A stretch of DNA of 48,132 nucleotides from an uncultured Chryseobacterium sp. (GTDB taxonomy: Bacteria > Bacteroidota > Bacteroidia > Flavobacteriales > Weeksellaceae): NCBI GenBank assembly GCA_913778505.1, contig CAJYWD010000037.1:1-48132 (forward strand). Reading direction: 5' to 3'. Shown here piece by piece: positions 32,957 to 41,343 of this stretch. Below the pieces are notes generated by a model. The model was not told the DNA's origin, did not search any database, and saw only the letters and a program-made list of their open reading frames with translations. The position numbers and the translations under genes were made by a program. Each line of letters opens with the position of its first letter. Within the stretch, counting starts at the first letter, position 1.

Positions 32957-34291
32957 ATGAACGTTACAGCTAAAAACCACGATGAGGTAAGTGCATTGCT
33001 TACAGTAACATTGGAGAAAGCAGATTATAAGGAAAAAGTAGAAAAACAATTGATCAACTATGCTAAAAATGCACAGGTTCCTGGATTCAGAAAAGGAAAA
33101 GTGCCATTGAGTATGGTGAGAAAACAATATGAAGCAGGGATTGCTTACGAAGAAATCAATAAGCAGATTTCTGATGCGGTGAACAACTACGTTAATGAAA
33201 ACAAACTGAGATTAGTTGGTCAGCCTGTTCCTCAGCCAGTAAACGATTTCAATTATAACGCTGATTCATTATCTGTAGCTTTTGAAGTTGGATATGAGCC
33301 GGAATTCACTGTAGATTTGACTAAATATGAAGCTCCTCATTACAAAGTAGAAGCTTCTGACAAAGAAATCTCTACAAGCGTGGAAAATATGCAAAAGCGT
33401 TTTGCAGAAAGAGTACCTGAAGAAAAAATCGGAAAGGATTCTTACGTGGCTTTAGAAGTTTCTCAGGTGGTAGAAGAAGGTGCAGAAGGTGAGCATCATC
33501 ACGCTCCGAAGAACGTAACCGTTTCCAAAGAGCAAAAAGAAGCTTACGATTTGGTTAAGAAATTGAAAAAAGACGAGTCTGTAAAAGTTTCTAAAGAAGA
33601 CCTTGCTGCAAAGGAAGAGTTAGCAAAACAATTAGGTTTCTCTAAAGAAGAAGCAGAACACCTACACCATAACGAGGTAGAAGTCACTGTGAAAGATATC
33701 TACGGATTGAATTTGGCAGAACTTAACCAGGAACTTTTTGACAAAGTTTATGGCAAAGATGAAATCAAGTCTGAAGAAGAACTGAAAGCCAGAGTGAAAA
33801 CTGAATTGGATGAGTATTTCCAACAAAATGCTGATGTTCATTTCGTGAACAAAATTTTGGAGCAGGTAAACGAGAAAGAGGAAATCAAATTGCCTGAGGC
33901 TTTCCTTATCAAATGGTTATTGTTCTCTAATCAGAATATCAAGTCTGAGGAACAAGCGAAAGAAATCCTTGAAAACGAGAAAAACATTATCAAAGGTCAG
34001 ATCCTTGAAGGAAAATTGATGAACGATAATGAAATCAATTTGGATTATGCAGAGGTTCTAGGCCAGGCAGAGCAGTTGGTGAGAAACCAATTGGCGATCT
34101 ACGGTATCCACCATTTAGGTGATGATGAAGTTCAGAAATATGCTGCAGAAATGCTGAAAGACGAGAACCAGGTGAGACAAATCTCTTCTGAAGTGGCTAT
34201 GGCAAAACTGAAGGATGTGATCCTGGAGAAATCTAAAAAAGTAGAAACAGCCATCTCTCACGACGAGTTTCTTGAAGTATTGAAGAAATAA
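32957..34291 (+). CDS. tig: Trigger factor (ribosome-associated chaperone)
   Basis: 444 residues. Binds at the ribosome exit tunnel and folds new chains. The N-terminal ribosome-binding domain has the diagnostic QVPGFRKGKVPLSMVRKQY (40-58, the GFRxGxxP loop). The middle domain, which in E. coli is a prolyl isomerase, is altered: it lacks a clear FKBP active site and has a histidine-bearing acidic insert (EGEHHHAPKN). The C-terminal arms are helical. Such divergent middle domains are common in Bacteroidota trigger factors. clpP/clpX are not adjacent. Confidence 0.93.
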   Translation: MNVTAKNHDEVSALLTVTLEKADYKEKVEKQLINYAKNAQVPGFRKGKVPLSMVRKQYEAGIAYEEINKQISDAVNNYVNENKLRLVGQPVPQPVNDFNYNADSLSVAFEVGYEPEFTVDLTKYEAPHYKVEASDKEISTSVENMQKRFAERVPEEKIGKDSYVALEVSQVVEEGAEGEHHHAPKNVTVSKEQKEAYDLVKKLKKDESVKVSKEDLAAKEELAKQLGFSKEEAEHLHHNEVEVTVKDIYGLNLAELNQELFDKVYGKDEIKSEEELKARVKTELDEYFQQNADVHFVNKILEQVNEKEEIKLPEAFLIKWLLFSNQNIKSEEQAKEILENEKNIIKGQILEGKLMNDNEINLDYAEVLGQAEQLVRNQLAIYGIHHLGDDEVQKYAAEMLKDENQVRQISSEVAMAKLKDVILEKSKKVETAISHDEFLEVLKK

Positions 34292-34316
34292 TTTTCCTCA
34301 AAATATAAATATATTG

Positions 34317-34348
34317 AAAACGCTCCAGATCTTTGGAGCGTTTTTTTT
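34317..34348 (+). terminator. Terminator of tig
   Basis: AACGCTCCA pairs with TGGAGCGTT, 6-base loop, eight T's, 26 bases past the stop. The convergent M23 gene may also use it. Confidence 0.9.
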
Positions 34349-34395
34349 GTGCGATTTTAAAATGTAAGTCTAAAGTTCTCGAAAACCTTTATAAA

Positions 34396-35277
34396 TCAGA
34401 AATTCAGAAACAACCTCGGATTGACAGGCTGATTATTCTTATGAACTTCATAGTGCAGATGTGGTCCGGTGGAGCGCCCTGTATTCCCGGACTTAGCGAT
34501 GATTTGGCCCGCTTTCACACGGTCATTTGCTTCCACAAGAAGTTCGGAAAGATGTCCGTAAAGTGTGACAAGACCGTTGCCGTGTTCAACCATCACACAA
34601 TTTCCATAGCCGCCACGTACGCCTGAAAAAATCACTTTTCCAGAGGCAGCTGCTTTCACAGGACTTCCATACGCTACAGCTACGTCCAGACCTTTATGAA
34701 ATTGCATTTGATCCTTTTCCGCCGGCGCATTGATAGACGCATTGCGGTCTTCCTTTACCAGCGCCTGTCTCTTCACCACGTTGCCCAGACTGTCCTTTTC
34801 TTCGGCTATACTGGAAGTGCTGGCAACATCTGTAGGTTTCGGCGGAATAGGATTTTTTCTGACCCCAAAGTTGGAAGAGATATAACCGTCCGTCGGAATG
34901 CCCAGAGGAATTTGCTGTAATCTCTGCTCCAGATCCACCAGATACTGGCTGTAGCGGTTACTGACTTTGGCGAGGTAGACTTCATTTTCCAGACTGTCCT
35001 TTGCGAGCTTTTCAATCCGAAGGTCGGAAACGTTTTTAGATTTCAGAAATCCGTCAATACTCCGGATGCTTTGGTCCACGAGTGCTAGATCGGTTTTCAG
35101 CTGAAGATGATCTATGCTATCCTTTTCGTTATTGATCTTTACAATGTTAACTTCGTAGACCTTATCATCCTTGCTGTTATAAAGTTTTGCAATGACCACA
35201 GATTGCACAAAACAAGCGGTGAGCAGAAGAACAAGAACAATGTTTTTTTTCTTTTTCGATTTAAAAAACTGGACCAT
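34396..35277 (-). CDS. M23 family metallopeptidase (LytM type)
   Basis: 293 residues. One transmembrane anchor (about 12-30), a helical region of about 75 residues, probably coiled coil, then a LytM domain (about 188-290) with the zinc ligands in HKGLDVAV (H and D) and in HLHYEV, and the typical GNTGRSTGPHLHYEV. It should cut cross-links in peptidoglycan from the periplasmic side; all catalytic residues are present. The ATG at 35277 is preferred to the TTG just before it. Confidence 0.9.
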   Translation of the reverse strand: MVQFFKSKKKKNIVLVLLLTACFVQSVVIAKLYNSKDDKVYEVNIVKINNEKDSIDHLQLKTDLALVDQSIRSIDGFLKSKNVSDLRIEKLAKDSLENEVYLAKVSNRYSQYLVDLEQRLQQIPLGIPTDGYISSNFGVRKNPIPPKPTDVASTSSIAEEKDSLGNVVKRQALVKEDRNASINAPAEKDQMQFHKGLDVAVAYGSPVKAAASGKVIFSGVRGGYGNCVMVEHGNGLVTLYGHLSELLVEANDRVKAGQIIAKSGNTGRSTGPHLHYEVHKNNQPVNPRLFLNF

Positions 35278-35300
35278 CAATTGATTTTTAAAATGGACTG

Positions 35301-35308
35301 CAAAAGTA
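35301..35308 (-). promoter_or_regulatory. -7 box of the M23 peptidase gene
   Basis: TACTTTTG on the minus strand, exact, 23 bases before the start; no clear -33 element. Confidence 0.55.
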
Positions 35309-35405
35309 AGGATTTTTTGGATTTGTTACGATCAATCGGACTCACGGCTGATTTTGTCTCTAATAAAAGTTAAGAATTCTTAATTAATTGTTAAACCAGT
35401 TTTAC

Positions 35406-35438
35406 ATTGAGCTAGATTCATAAATAAGCTTAGATTTG
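35406..35438 (+). promoter_or_regulatory. Promoter of gpsA
   Basis: ATTG (35406-35409), 21 bases, TAGATTTG (35431-35438). The predicted transcription start is at or near 35443, just where an 8-codon ORF begins. Confidence 0.6.
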
Positions 35439-35443
35439 TAGCA

Positions 35444-35470
35444 ATGAAAAAGATGACAGATAATGGCTAA
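35444..35470 (+). other. Eight-codon ORF overlapping the gpsA start
   Basis: ATG at 35444 reads MKKMTDNG and stops at TAA 35468-35470, so it overlaps the gpsA ATG (35463) in another frame. A ribosome ending here could restart on gpsA. This is only a reading-frame observation. Confidence 0.35.
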
Positions 35471-36479
35471 GAAATTGACTAAATCTTCTAAGAATGTGCG
35501 TGTTGGCGTTTTAGGCAGCGGCAGTTTTGCTACCGCAATAGTGAAAATGCTTCTCGAGAACTGTAAAACGGTGAACTGGTGCGTGAGAAATGAGTTCGTG
35601 AAAGGTGCAATAGAGCAGCGCGGACATAATCCGACCTATCTCACAACGGTTTCCTTCAACCTTAAAAAACTTAAAATCACCACAGACGTTAACGAGTTGG
35701 TTTCCAATTCTGATGTGATTATTCTGGCAGTTCCTTCGATTTATCTGGCAGAATCTATGGAAAGACTGAACTGCGATTATCAGGACAAATTATTCTGTTC
35801 TGCCATCAAAGGAATCGTGCCTAAGCATAATGACATCGTGGCACATTATCTCAGAGATAATTTCAAAATCGGGTTCAAAAATCAGGCAGTCATTGCCGGC
35901 CCTTGTCACGCTGAAGAGGTGGCAATGGAACGCTTGTCTTATCTTACGGTTGCAGTTGCGGAGCAGGAAGATGCCGAGGTTTTGCAGGAGATTTTGTCAT
36001 CTTGTTATATTAAGGTCAATACCAGCAGCGACATTCTCGGGAACGAATATTCTGCGATTCTAAAAAATATCTACGCCATCGGCGCAGGGATTGCAAGCGG
36101 CCTGGGCTATGGTGATAATTTCATAGCAGTTTATGTATCTAATGCCATTCGCGAAATGGAAACTTTCCTGAAAGCAATTTATCCGGAGCCGAGAGATGTG
36201 AATGACAGCGCCTACCTCGGCGATTTGATTGTAACGGCTTATTCATTATTTTCCAGAAACAGAAACTTGGGGAACCTGATTGGAAAAGGTTATACCGTAA
36301 AATCTGCCATTCAATCGATGAGTATGGTAGCCGAAGGTTATTATGCGACAAAAGGAATCTACTCTATCTGCAAGGAGAAAAAATTGAAACTGCCAATCAT
36401 CAATACCATTTATGATATTTTGTATGAGGAGAAAAATGCAGAAAAGCAATTTGCAAAGTTGACAGATAAATTGACTTAA
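35463..36479 (+). CDS. gpsA: Glycerol-3-phosphate dehydrogenase [NAD(P)+]
   Basis: 338 residues, usual length. It reduces dihydroxyacetone phosphate to sn-glycerol 3-phosphate for phospholipid synthesis. VGVLGSGSFATAI (15-27) is the GxGxxG cofactor motif; the central AVPSIYL, KGIVPKHND and AGPCHAEEVA segments, and NEYSAILKNIYAIGAGIASG with the catalytic lysine, fit the family. The usual GPS[FW]AxE motif is GPCHAEE here. Single gene, followed 48 bases later by the YkvA-like gene. Confidence 0.93.
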   Translation: MAKKLTKSSKNVRVGVLGSGSFATAIVKMLLENCKTVNWCVRNEFVKGAIEQRGHNPTYLTTVSFNLKKLKITTDVNELVSNSDVIILAVPSIYLAESMERLNCDYQDKLFCSAIKGIVPKHNDIVAHYLRDNFKIGFKNQAVIAGPCHAEEVAMERLSYLTVAVAEQEDAEVLQEILSSCYIKVNTSSDILGNEYSAILKNIYAIGAGIASGLGYGDNFIAVYVSNAIREMETFLKAIYPEPRDVNDSAYLGDLIVTAYSLFSRNRNLGNLIGKGYTVKSAIQSMSMVAEGYYATKGIYSICKEKKLKLPIINTIYDILYEEKNAEKQFAKLTDKLT

Positions 36480-36569
36480 TCTTAATGAAAGTTAATTAAC
36501 AATTTTAAAAATACAATGGAATAGAATTTGCAAAATTTGCAATCTAAAATGAAAATAATCAAACACAAA

Positions 36570-36902
36570 ATGAAACATTCAAAATTCAAACTGGCGCAGG
36601 AAGCGATTAAGCACAAAGGTTTTCTTCAGAAGATTCCTGCCGCTGTTAGAATGATTAAACTCTGGCGAAAAGGTGAGTATAAAATGAAGTTCACGGACAT
36701 TCTGCTTCCAGCATTAGCGTTGCTGTATGTAATTTCGCCTATTGATTTGATTCCTGACTTTGTTCTGGGAATTGGCGCTTTGGATGATTTGGCCATTCTG
36801 GCTTTTGCCATCCCGATGCTGATGAGAGAAGTTGACAAATTCCTGCTTTGGGAAAGCCAGAGAAATCACCCCAATGTTATTGACGCAGAAATTGTCGAAT
36901 AA
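36570..36902 (+). CDS. DUF1232 (YkvA-like) membrane protein
   Basis: 110 residues from ATG 36570; ATG 36549 (MKIIKHK) gives 117 and a TTG at 36528 a longer frame. The conserved DUF1232 core is YVISPIDLIPDFVLGIGALDDLAIL, of which ISPIDLIPDF is the signature. It lies in two hydrophobic helices, so the protein is membrane bound. Function unknown. The region between gpsA and this gene contains two ATTTGCAA words, and no clear promoter. Confidence 0.82.
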   Translation: MKHSKFKLAQEAIKHKGFLQKIPAAVRMIKLWRKGEYKMKFTDILLPALALLYVISPIDLIPDFVLGIGALDDLAILAFAIPMLMREVDKFLLWESQRNHPNVIDAEIVE

Positions 36903-36918
36903 CATAACGAAAATAAAA

Positions 36919-36948
36919 AATTCCCGATTCGGAACTGAATCGGGATTT
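36919..36948. terminator. Bidirectional terminator between the YkvA-like and NifU-like genes
   Basis: 12-bp stem with one mismatch (AATTCCCGATTC / GAATCGGGATTT), 6-base loop and T's on the plus strand, A's on the other side, between convergent genes. Confidence 0.85.
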
Positions 36949-36956
36949 CTATTTTT

Positions 36957-37205
36957 TTAAACACTGATCACTTCGTTGATTTCCGGAGCGTATTGCTTAA
37001 TCGTATTTTCCACACCCAGCTTCATCGTAGAGCTGCTGATGCCACAGCTGGAGCAGTTGCCGAGAAGCTTTACATATACTTTATCTTCCTGAACGTCTAC
37101 CAGTTCAATGTCGCCACCGTCTTTTTGCAAAAACGGGCGGATGCTATCCAGCGCGTCCATTACTTTGGTGGCCAGTTCTTCCTGTATTTGATTGATATTA
37201 CTCAT
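36957..37205 (-). CDS. NifU C-terminal domain protein (Fe-S carrier)
   Basis: 82 residues, a single NifU C-terminal domain. KDGGDIELV and LLGNCSSCGISSSTM hold the family's DGG motif and the CxxC that carries a 4Fe-4S cluster for transfer. It starts 4 bases after the Mrp gene, and the two probably act together in Fe-S assembly. Confidence 0.93.
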   Translation of the reverse strand: MSNINQIQEELATKVMDALDSIRPFLQKDGGDIELVDVQEDKVYVKLLGNCSSCGISSSTMKLGVENTIKQYAPEINEVISV

Positions 37206-37209
37206 AATG

Positions 37210-38319
37210 TTATTTTTTCTTTGGCGAGCAGCCGGCCATTGTTGTGATTTTCACAGCCTCGGTTGGCGGCAGGTTTGTGTTTCTTTCTACAAGGCTTTCC
37301 ACCATATTCTGGGCCGTTTTGGTATAGATGTCGGAAATTTTAGAATTGTCCTGCAAAGCTGCTGGTCTTCCGACATCGCCCGCTTCTCTGATGCTCTGAA
37401 TCAGAGGAATCTCTCCCAAAACCGGAATTCCTAAATCTTCCGCCATAAACTGAGCACCTTGTTTTCCAAAGATATAATATTTATTCTCAGGAAGCTCTTC
37501 CGGTGTGAAATAAGCCATATTTTCGATCAGTCCCAAAACCGGAATGTTGATGCTTTCCATATTGAACATTGCGATTCCCTTTCTCACATCGGCCAAAGCA
37601 ACGTGCTGAGGTGTACTCACAATCACAGCGCCTGTTACCGGAACTTCCTGAATGATCGAAAGGTGAATGTCACCAGTTCCCGGAGGAAGGTCTATCAAAA
37701 GGAAATCCAATTCTCCCCAATCTGCATCGCGAATCATCTGATTCAAGGCTTTGGAAGCCATCGGTCCTCTCCAGACTACTGCTTGATTTGCACCTGAGAA
37801 ATATCCGATAGACAACATCTTTACGCCATAATTCTCGATGGGTTTCATCAGATTTCTGCCGTTTACTTCCACAGAAATGGGTTTCTGACCTTCCGTGTCC
37901 AGCATTGTAGGAACGGACGGTCCGTAGATATCCGCATCCAAAAGTCCAACTTTGAACCCCATTTTTGCTAGCGTCACTGCCAGGTTTGCCGAAACAGTAG
38001 ATTTCCCGACACCACCTTTCCCGGAAGCAATGGCTATGATATTCTGAATGCCCGGAATCTGCTTTCCTTTGATTTCATTGGTTGGCGGCGTTGCAGGCAA
38101 TTCAGGAGAAACGATTTTCAATTTCAGGTTAATGTGTTCTCCGAATTCCGAAGCGAAAGCCTGCTTCATAGCAACTTCCAATTTCTTCTTCTCGTGCATT
38201 GCCGGTGAGTGCGCGGTCATATCGATATAAACATCATCGCCCATCACCTGGAAATTACTCACAAGGTCATCCACTTCTATCTCTTTCAGAAAATCCTGAA
38301 CTTTTGATTTCGTCAGCAT
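37210..38319 (-). CDS. Mrp/NBP35 family iron-sulfur carrier ATPase (ApbC)
   Basis: 369 residues. An N-terminal MIP18/DUF59 domain (about 1-85) is followed by a deviant Walker P-loop ASGKGGVGKSTVSANLA (about 103-119), the switch DADIYGPSVP and DLPPGTGD. ApbC/Mrp proteins bind and deliver Fe-S clusters. The CxxC of the family is seen only as a late single cysteine (AGCSPKKK at the very end). Operon with the NifU-like gene, which fits. Confidence 0.92.
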   Translation of the reverse strand: MLTKSKVQDFLKEIEVDDLVSNFQVMGDDVYIDMTAHSPAMHEKKKLEVAMKQAFASEFGEHINLKLKIVSPELPATPPTNEIKGKQIPGIQNIIAIASGKGGVGKSTVSANLAVTLAKMGFKVGLLDADIYGPSVPTMLDTEGQKPISVEVNGRNLMKPIENYGVKMLSIGYFSGANQAVVWRGPMASKALNQMIRDADWGELDFLLIDLPPGTGDIHLSIIQEVPVTGAVIVSTPQHVALADVRKGIAMFNMESINIPVLGLIENMAYFTPEELPENKYYIFGKQGAQFMAEDLGIPVLGEIPLIQSIREAGDVGRPAALQDNSKISDIYTKTAQNMVESLVERNTNLPPTEAVKITTMAGCSPKKK

Positions 38320-38344
38320 AAAATTATATTAATCTTTGAACTTA

Positions 38345-38352
38345 CAAATTTA
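38345..38352 (-). promoter_or_regulatory. -7 box of the Mrp-NifU operon
   Basis: TAAATTTG on the minus strand, exact, 25 bases before the start; -33 not clear. Confidence 0.55.
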
Positions 38353-38518
38353 CGGATTTTAAAATTAATTTAGAATCAATAGGATTTGTGATTTTGTCTA
38401 TGCTGATGATTTTTGACAGGTGTTTTGCGTGGAAATGTTAGAACCTCGGAATCTATCAGGAACTGGTCATCAAAAGTCTAATTTGAAAAGCCAATATTGG
38501 AGGAACTGGAAAAAGCAG

Positions 38519-38571
38519 TTTTGTCATTCTGAAAGCATCGAAACTGTTGAGATGCTTTCAGAATGACAAAA
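38519..38571. repeat. REP-like palindrome with 21-bp perfect arms
   Basis: Left arm 38519-38539 (begins TTTTGTCATTCTG, ends AAAGCATC) and right arm 38551-38571 are perfect inverted copies with an 11-base loop. Outer ends agree with the palindrome at 17499-17566. It lies between the Mrp start and the symporter stop, both on the minus strand, with no T run, so it is not a simple terminator. Confidence 0.88.
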
Positions 38572-38603
38572 ATCGTGTTTCTGATACCAAAAAAAGTAAA
38601 TAT

Positions 38604-39839
38604 CTAACTCTCCAGCTGTCCTTCCCATTTACTCACCGCAGAAGTTGCCAACGCATTACCCAAAACATTGGTCATGCTTCTTCCCATATCGCAGAAATGG
38701 TCGATTGGCAGAATCAAGGCAATTCCCTCAACCGGAATATCGAACATGCCGCACGCTGCAACAATGATGACCAGACTTGCTCTAGGAACACCTGCAATGC
38801 CTTTACTCGTGAGCATCAGAACCAAAAGCATGATGATTTGTTGGCCTAATGGCATATCGATGCCGTAAATCTGAGCGATGAAAATCGAGGCAAAGGTCAT
38901 ATACATCATACTTCCGTCCAGATTGAAGGAATATCCTAGAGGCAAAATGAAAGAAACAATCCTGCTATTACACCCAAATCTTTCCAGTTCTTCTACCAAT
39001 TTTGGAAAAACAGCTTCCGAGCTGGTGGTGGAAAATGCAATCAGCAATGGTTCTTTAATTCGTCTCAATAAATCAAAAAGCCTGTTGCCGAGAATCATAT
39101 ACCCAACCAATAATAGTACGAGCCAGAGAATCGCCAATGCGAAGAAAAAGTCCCGAAGGTATATCGCATAGACTTTGAAAATCTCAAATCCATTGGTCGC
39201 TACTACTGCAGATATCGCCCCGAAAACCCCTAATGGCGCTACCCACATAATGTAACCCACCATTTTCAGAATTGCGTGTGCAATGATGTCTAATCCTTTG
39301 ATGACCGGTTTCGTATATTCTTCACCCATTGCAGAGAGCGCAATGCCGAACATAACAGAGAAAACCACGATTTGAAGAACCTCATTCGTGGCAAATGCCT
39401 CGAATAAACTTTTCGGGATGATGTGTGTTACGAAGTCTTCCATCGAGAAACCCTTGCTGCTGCTCACGATTTCCGAGGCCGAAGCAGCATCCTGAATTGG
39501 TAATTTGGTAACGTGCCCGGGCTCCATCCAATTAACCAGAATTAACCCGATCGTCAGCGAGACCAGTGATGCACTGATAAACCAAAGCATTGCCTTGGTT
39601 CCCACGCGGCCCACCATTTTGATGTCGCCCATCTTGGCAATTCCCACCACCAGTGTGGAGAATACCAATGGTGCAATGATCATCTGAATCAGTCGGATGA
39701 AAACCGTTCCCAGTAATTTTATATTTTTAGAAAATTCTTCCGCTGAATCCGGGTTGTAGGTGTGGACAATTCCTCCTAAAATAACACCCAAAATCAATGC
39801 GACGATTATGGCGATAAACAGTTTATTCTGACCTTTCAT
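38604..39839 (-). CDS. Dicarboxylate/amino acid:cation symporter (DAACS family)
   Basis: 411 residues, eight or so membrane helices and two re-entrant hairpins. FIRLIQMIIAPLVFSTLVVGIA (start FIRLIQMIIAPLVF), the serine-rich FSTTSSEAVFPKLVEEL hairpin, the NLDGSMMYM segment and the late DHFCDMGRSMTNVLGNALA are hallmarks of GltP/DctA transporters. It takes up C4-dicarboxylates or acidic amino acids with protons or sodium. Chosen start ATG 39839 (MKGQNKLFIA). Confidence 0.93.
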   Translation of the reverse strand: MKGQNKLFIAIIVALILGVILGGIVHTYNPDSAEEFSKNIKLLGTVFIRLIQMIIAPLVFSTLVVGIAKMGDIKMVGRVGTKAMLWFISASLVSLTIGLILVNWMEPGHVTKLPIQDAASASEIVSSSKGFSMEDFVTHIIPKSLFEAFATNEVLQIVVFSVMFGIALSAMGEEYTKPVIKGLDIIAHAILKMVGYIMWVAPLGVFGAISAVVATNGFEIFKVYAIYLRDFFFALAILWLVLLLVGYMILGNRLFDLLRRIKEPLLIAFSTTSSEAVFPKLVEELERFGCNSRIVSFILPLGYSFNLDGSMMYMTFASIFIAQIYGIDMPLGQQIIMLLVLMLTSKGIAGVPRASLVIIVAACGMFDIPVEGIALILPIDHFCDMGRSMTNVLGNALATSAVSKWEGQLES

Positions 39840-40224
39840 AACTTTTAAATATTTTGAACACAAAGTCCACGAAGATTTATTTTTTTATAATGTCTTTAAG
39901 GCCCATAAAGGCGTAAAACTTAATAAAGGGTAAAATTCTTGTCTAAGCGAAGCGCCTTTTGAACTCTTTAGCAATATTTAATAAAATTCTTTGTGGGCTT
40001 TGTGTTCGAATTACATTAAACAATCCATTCAATATAAATTGAAACTGAACAAAACTAATATTTTTGAGAGAATATCCACCCATTTTTTAAATTAATATTA
40101 AGGATAAGCAGCAATTCGGGGCAAATATCACTGCTAAATATAAAATAGCATTCACGCACAGTTAAGATTAGAAATCGTTCTTTGTACCTGTCTGATTGCA
40201 AATGAAATCAATCTGGAAAACGCT
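39840..40224. other. Intergenic region between the symporter and the phosphoesterase
   Basis: Divergent genes with 385 bases between. The first half is a long imperfect inverted repeat (39852-40010). The rest (40011-40224) is AT-rich and shows no gene and no strong promoter; a GTTCTTTG at 40175-40182 is a weak -7 box. Confidence 0.6.
39852..40010. repeat. Long inverted repeat (GAACACAAAG type)
   Basis: GAACACAAAGTCCACGAAGA (39856-39875) is matched by TTCTTTGTGGGCTTTGTGTTC (in two parts, 39987-40007) on the other arm with a few mismatches. The spacer contains TTAAGGCCCATAAAGGCG and related words. It forms the leader of the symporter gene. Confidence 0.75.
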
Positions 40225-41049
40225 ATGAAAAGGGACGTGGAAATAGTCATCATTTCGGATGTGCACCTGGGAACTTACGGCTGTAAGGCGAAGGAACTGC
40301 TGCGCTATCTGAATTCTATCCGCCCGAGAACCCTGATCCTGAACGGCGACATCATCGATATCTGGCAGTTCAAGAAATCTTATTTTCCTAAATCTCATCT
40401 GAAAGTGGTTAAGAAACTGATTTCATTTGCGACGAAAGAATCGGAGGTTTTTTACATCACCGGCAATCACGATGAAGCGTTTAGGAATTTTACTGATTTT
40501 GAATTGGGAAAACTGAAGCTTTGTAACAAACACGTTCTGAACTTAGGCGACAAGAAAGCCTGGATTTTTCACGGCGATGTTTTTGATGCGTCGGTGCAGC
40601 ATAGTAAGTGGATTGCGAAACTGGGAAGCCAGGGCTATGATCTGCTGATTGCGATTAACAATGTCGTGAATTGGTTTCTGGAGAAAATCGGTCGGGAGAA
40701 ATATTCTTTTTCCAAAAAAATTAAGAGCAATGTTAAGAAAGCCGTGAAATATATCGGCGATTTTGAACTGACGGCATCGGAACTCGCTATTGAAAATGGT
40801 TTCGATTACGTGATTTGCGGTCATATTCATCAGCCTCAAATACGGGAAGTGGTTGGGAAAAAAAGAAAATGTATGTACTTAAATTCCGGTGACTGGGTGG
40901 AAAATCTTTCGGCTCTGGAATATCATAATGGCGAGTGGAAACTTTTTGTTTATGAGGATGAGAAACACACTTTAATAAATGAAGAATCAGATGAACTTAA
41001 GGAAATAGACAGTGTGGAACTGATGAAAATTGTTACTCAGGTGGTCTAA
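40225..41049 (+). CDS. UDP-2,3-diacylglucosamine diphosphatase-like metallophosphoesterase
   Basis: 274 residues. Calcineurin-like metal ligands occur in order: SDVHLG (D, H), NGDIID (D), GNHDE (N, H), HGDVFD (H), and GHIHQP (H, H). This pattern and the length fit LpxH-type enzymes that make lipid X, the substrate of LpxB, whose gene lies 23 kb away in the window. Other phosphoesterases of this fold are possible. There is no signal peptide. The next gene is a glycosyltransferase, and together they may act on a glycolipid. Confidence 0.82.
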   Translation: MKRDVEIVIISDVHLGTYGCKAKELLRYLNSIRPRTLILNGDIIDIWQFKKSYFPKSHLKVVKKLISFATKESEVFYITGNHDEAFRNFTDFELGKLKLCNKHVLNLGDKKAWIFHGDVFDASVQHSKWIAKLGSQGYDLLIAINNVVNWFLEKIGREKYSFSKKIKSNVKKAVKYIGDFELTASELAIENGFDYVICGHIHQPQIREVVGKKRKCMYLNSGDWVENLSALEYHNGEWKLFVYEDEKHTLINEESDELKEIDSVELMKIVTQVV

Positions 41050-41097
41050 TCATTAATAATAGGCATTATTATTAAAATTACTAAGCTTAAAACTAAA

Positions 41098-41193
41098 ATG
41101 ATGTTAGAAGAATATAAAATCACATCGATGGTAATGAAAAGCACATTGTCAAAATATAAAACAAAAGTGATGAAAGTGAAAACTAATTGGTAA
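41098..41193 (+). CDS. Possible 31-residue basic peptide
   Basis: ATG 41098 to TAA 41193 reads MMLEEYKITSMVMKST and ends KVMKVKTNW: lysine-rich, possibly amphipathic. It lies in the 294-base gap between two coding regions on the same strand. There is no clear ribosome site or homologue in memory; the rest of the gap (41194-41343) is A-rich with nothing recognisable. Confidence 0.2.
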   Translation: MMLEEYKITSMVMKSTLSKYKTKVMKVKTNW

Positions 41194-41343
41194 CAATTGA
41201 AAACCACTACTCTTAAATAGAAAATTACCTAGAAAGAAATAAAAACAATCAGGAGAGAATCTAAAAAAGAACCGTAAAAAGTGAAGATACTCTGCAAAAA
41301 ACGGTTTCAGTAATCTATAAAAACACAAAAACAACATCGCCCT

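Noticed and set aside
36528-36569. TTG start for the YkvA-like gene
   Set aside because: The region is made of short ATTTGCAA and AAAATGAAA repeats, and ATG codons at 36549 and 36570 lie closer to the conserved part.
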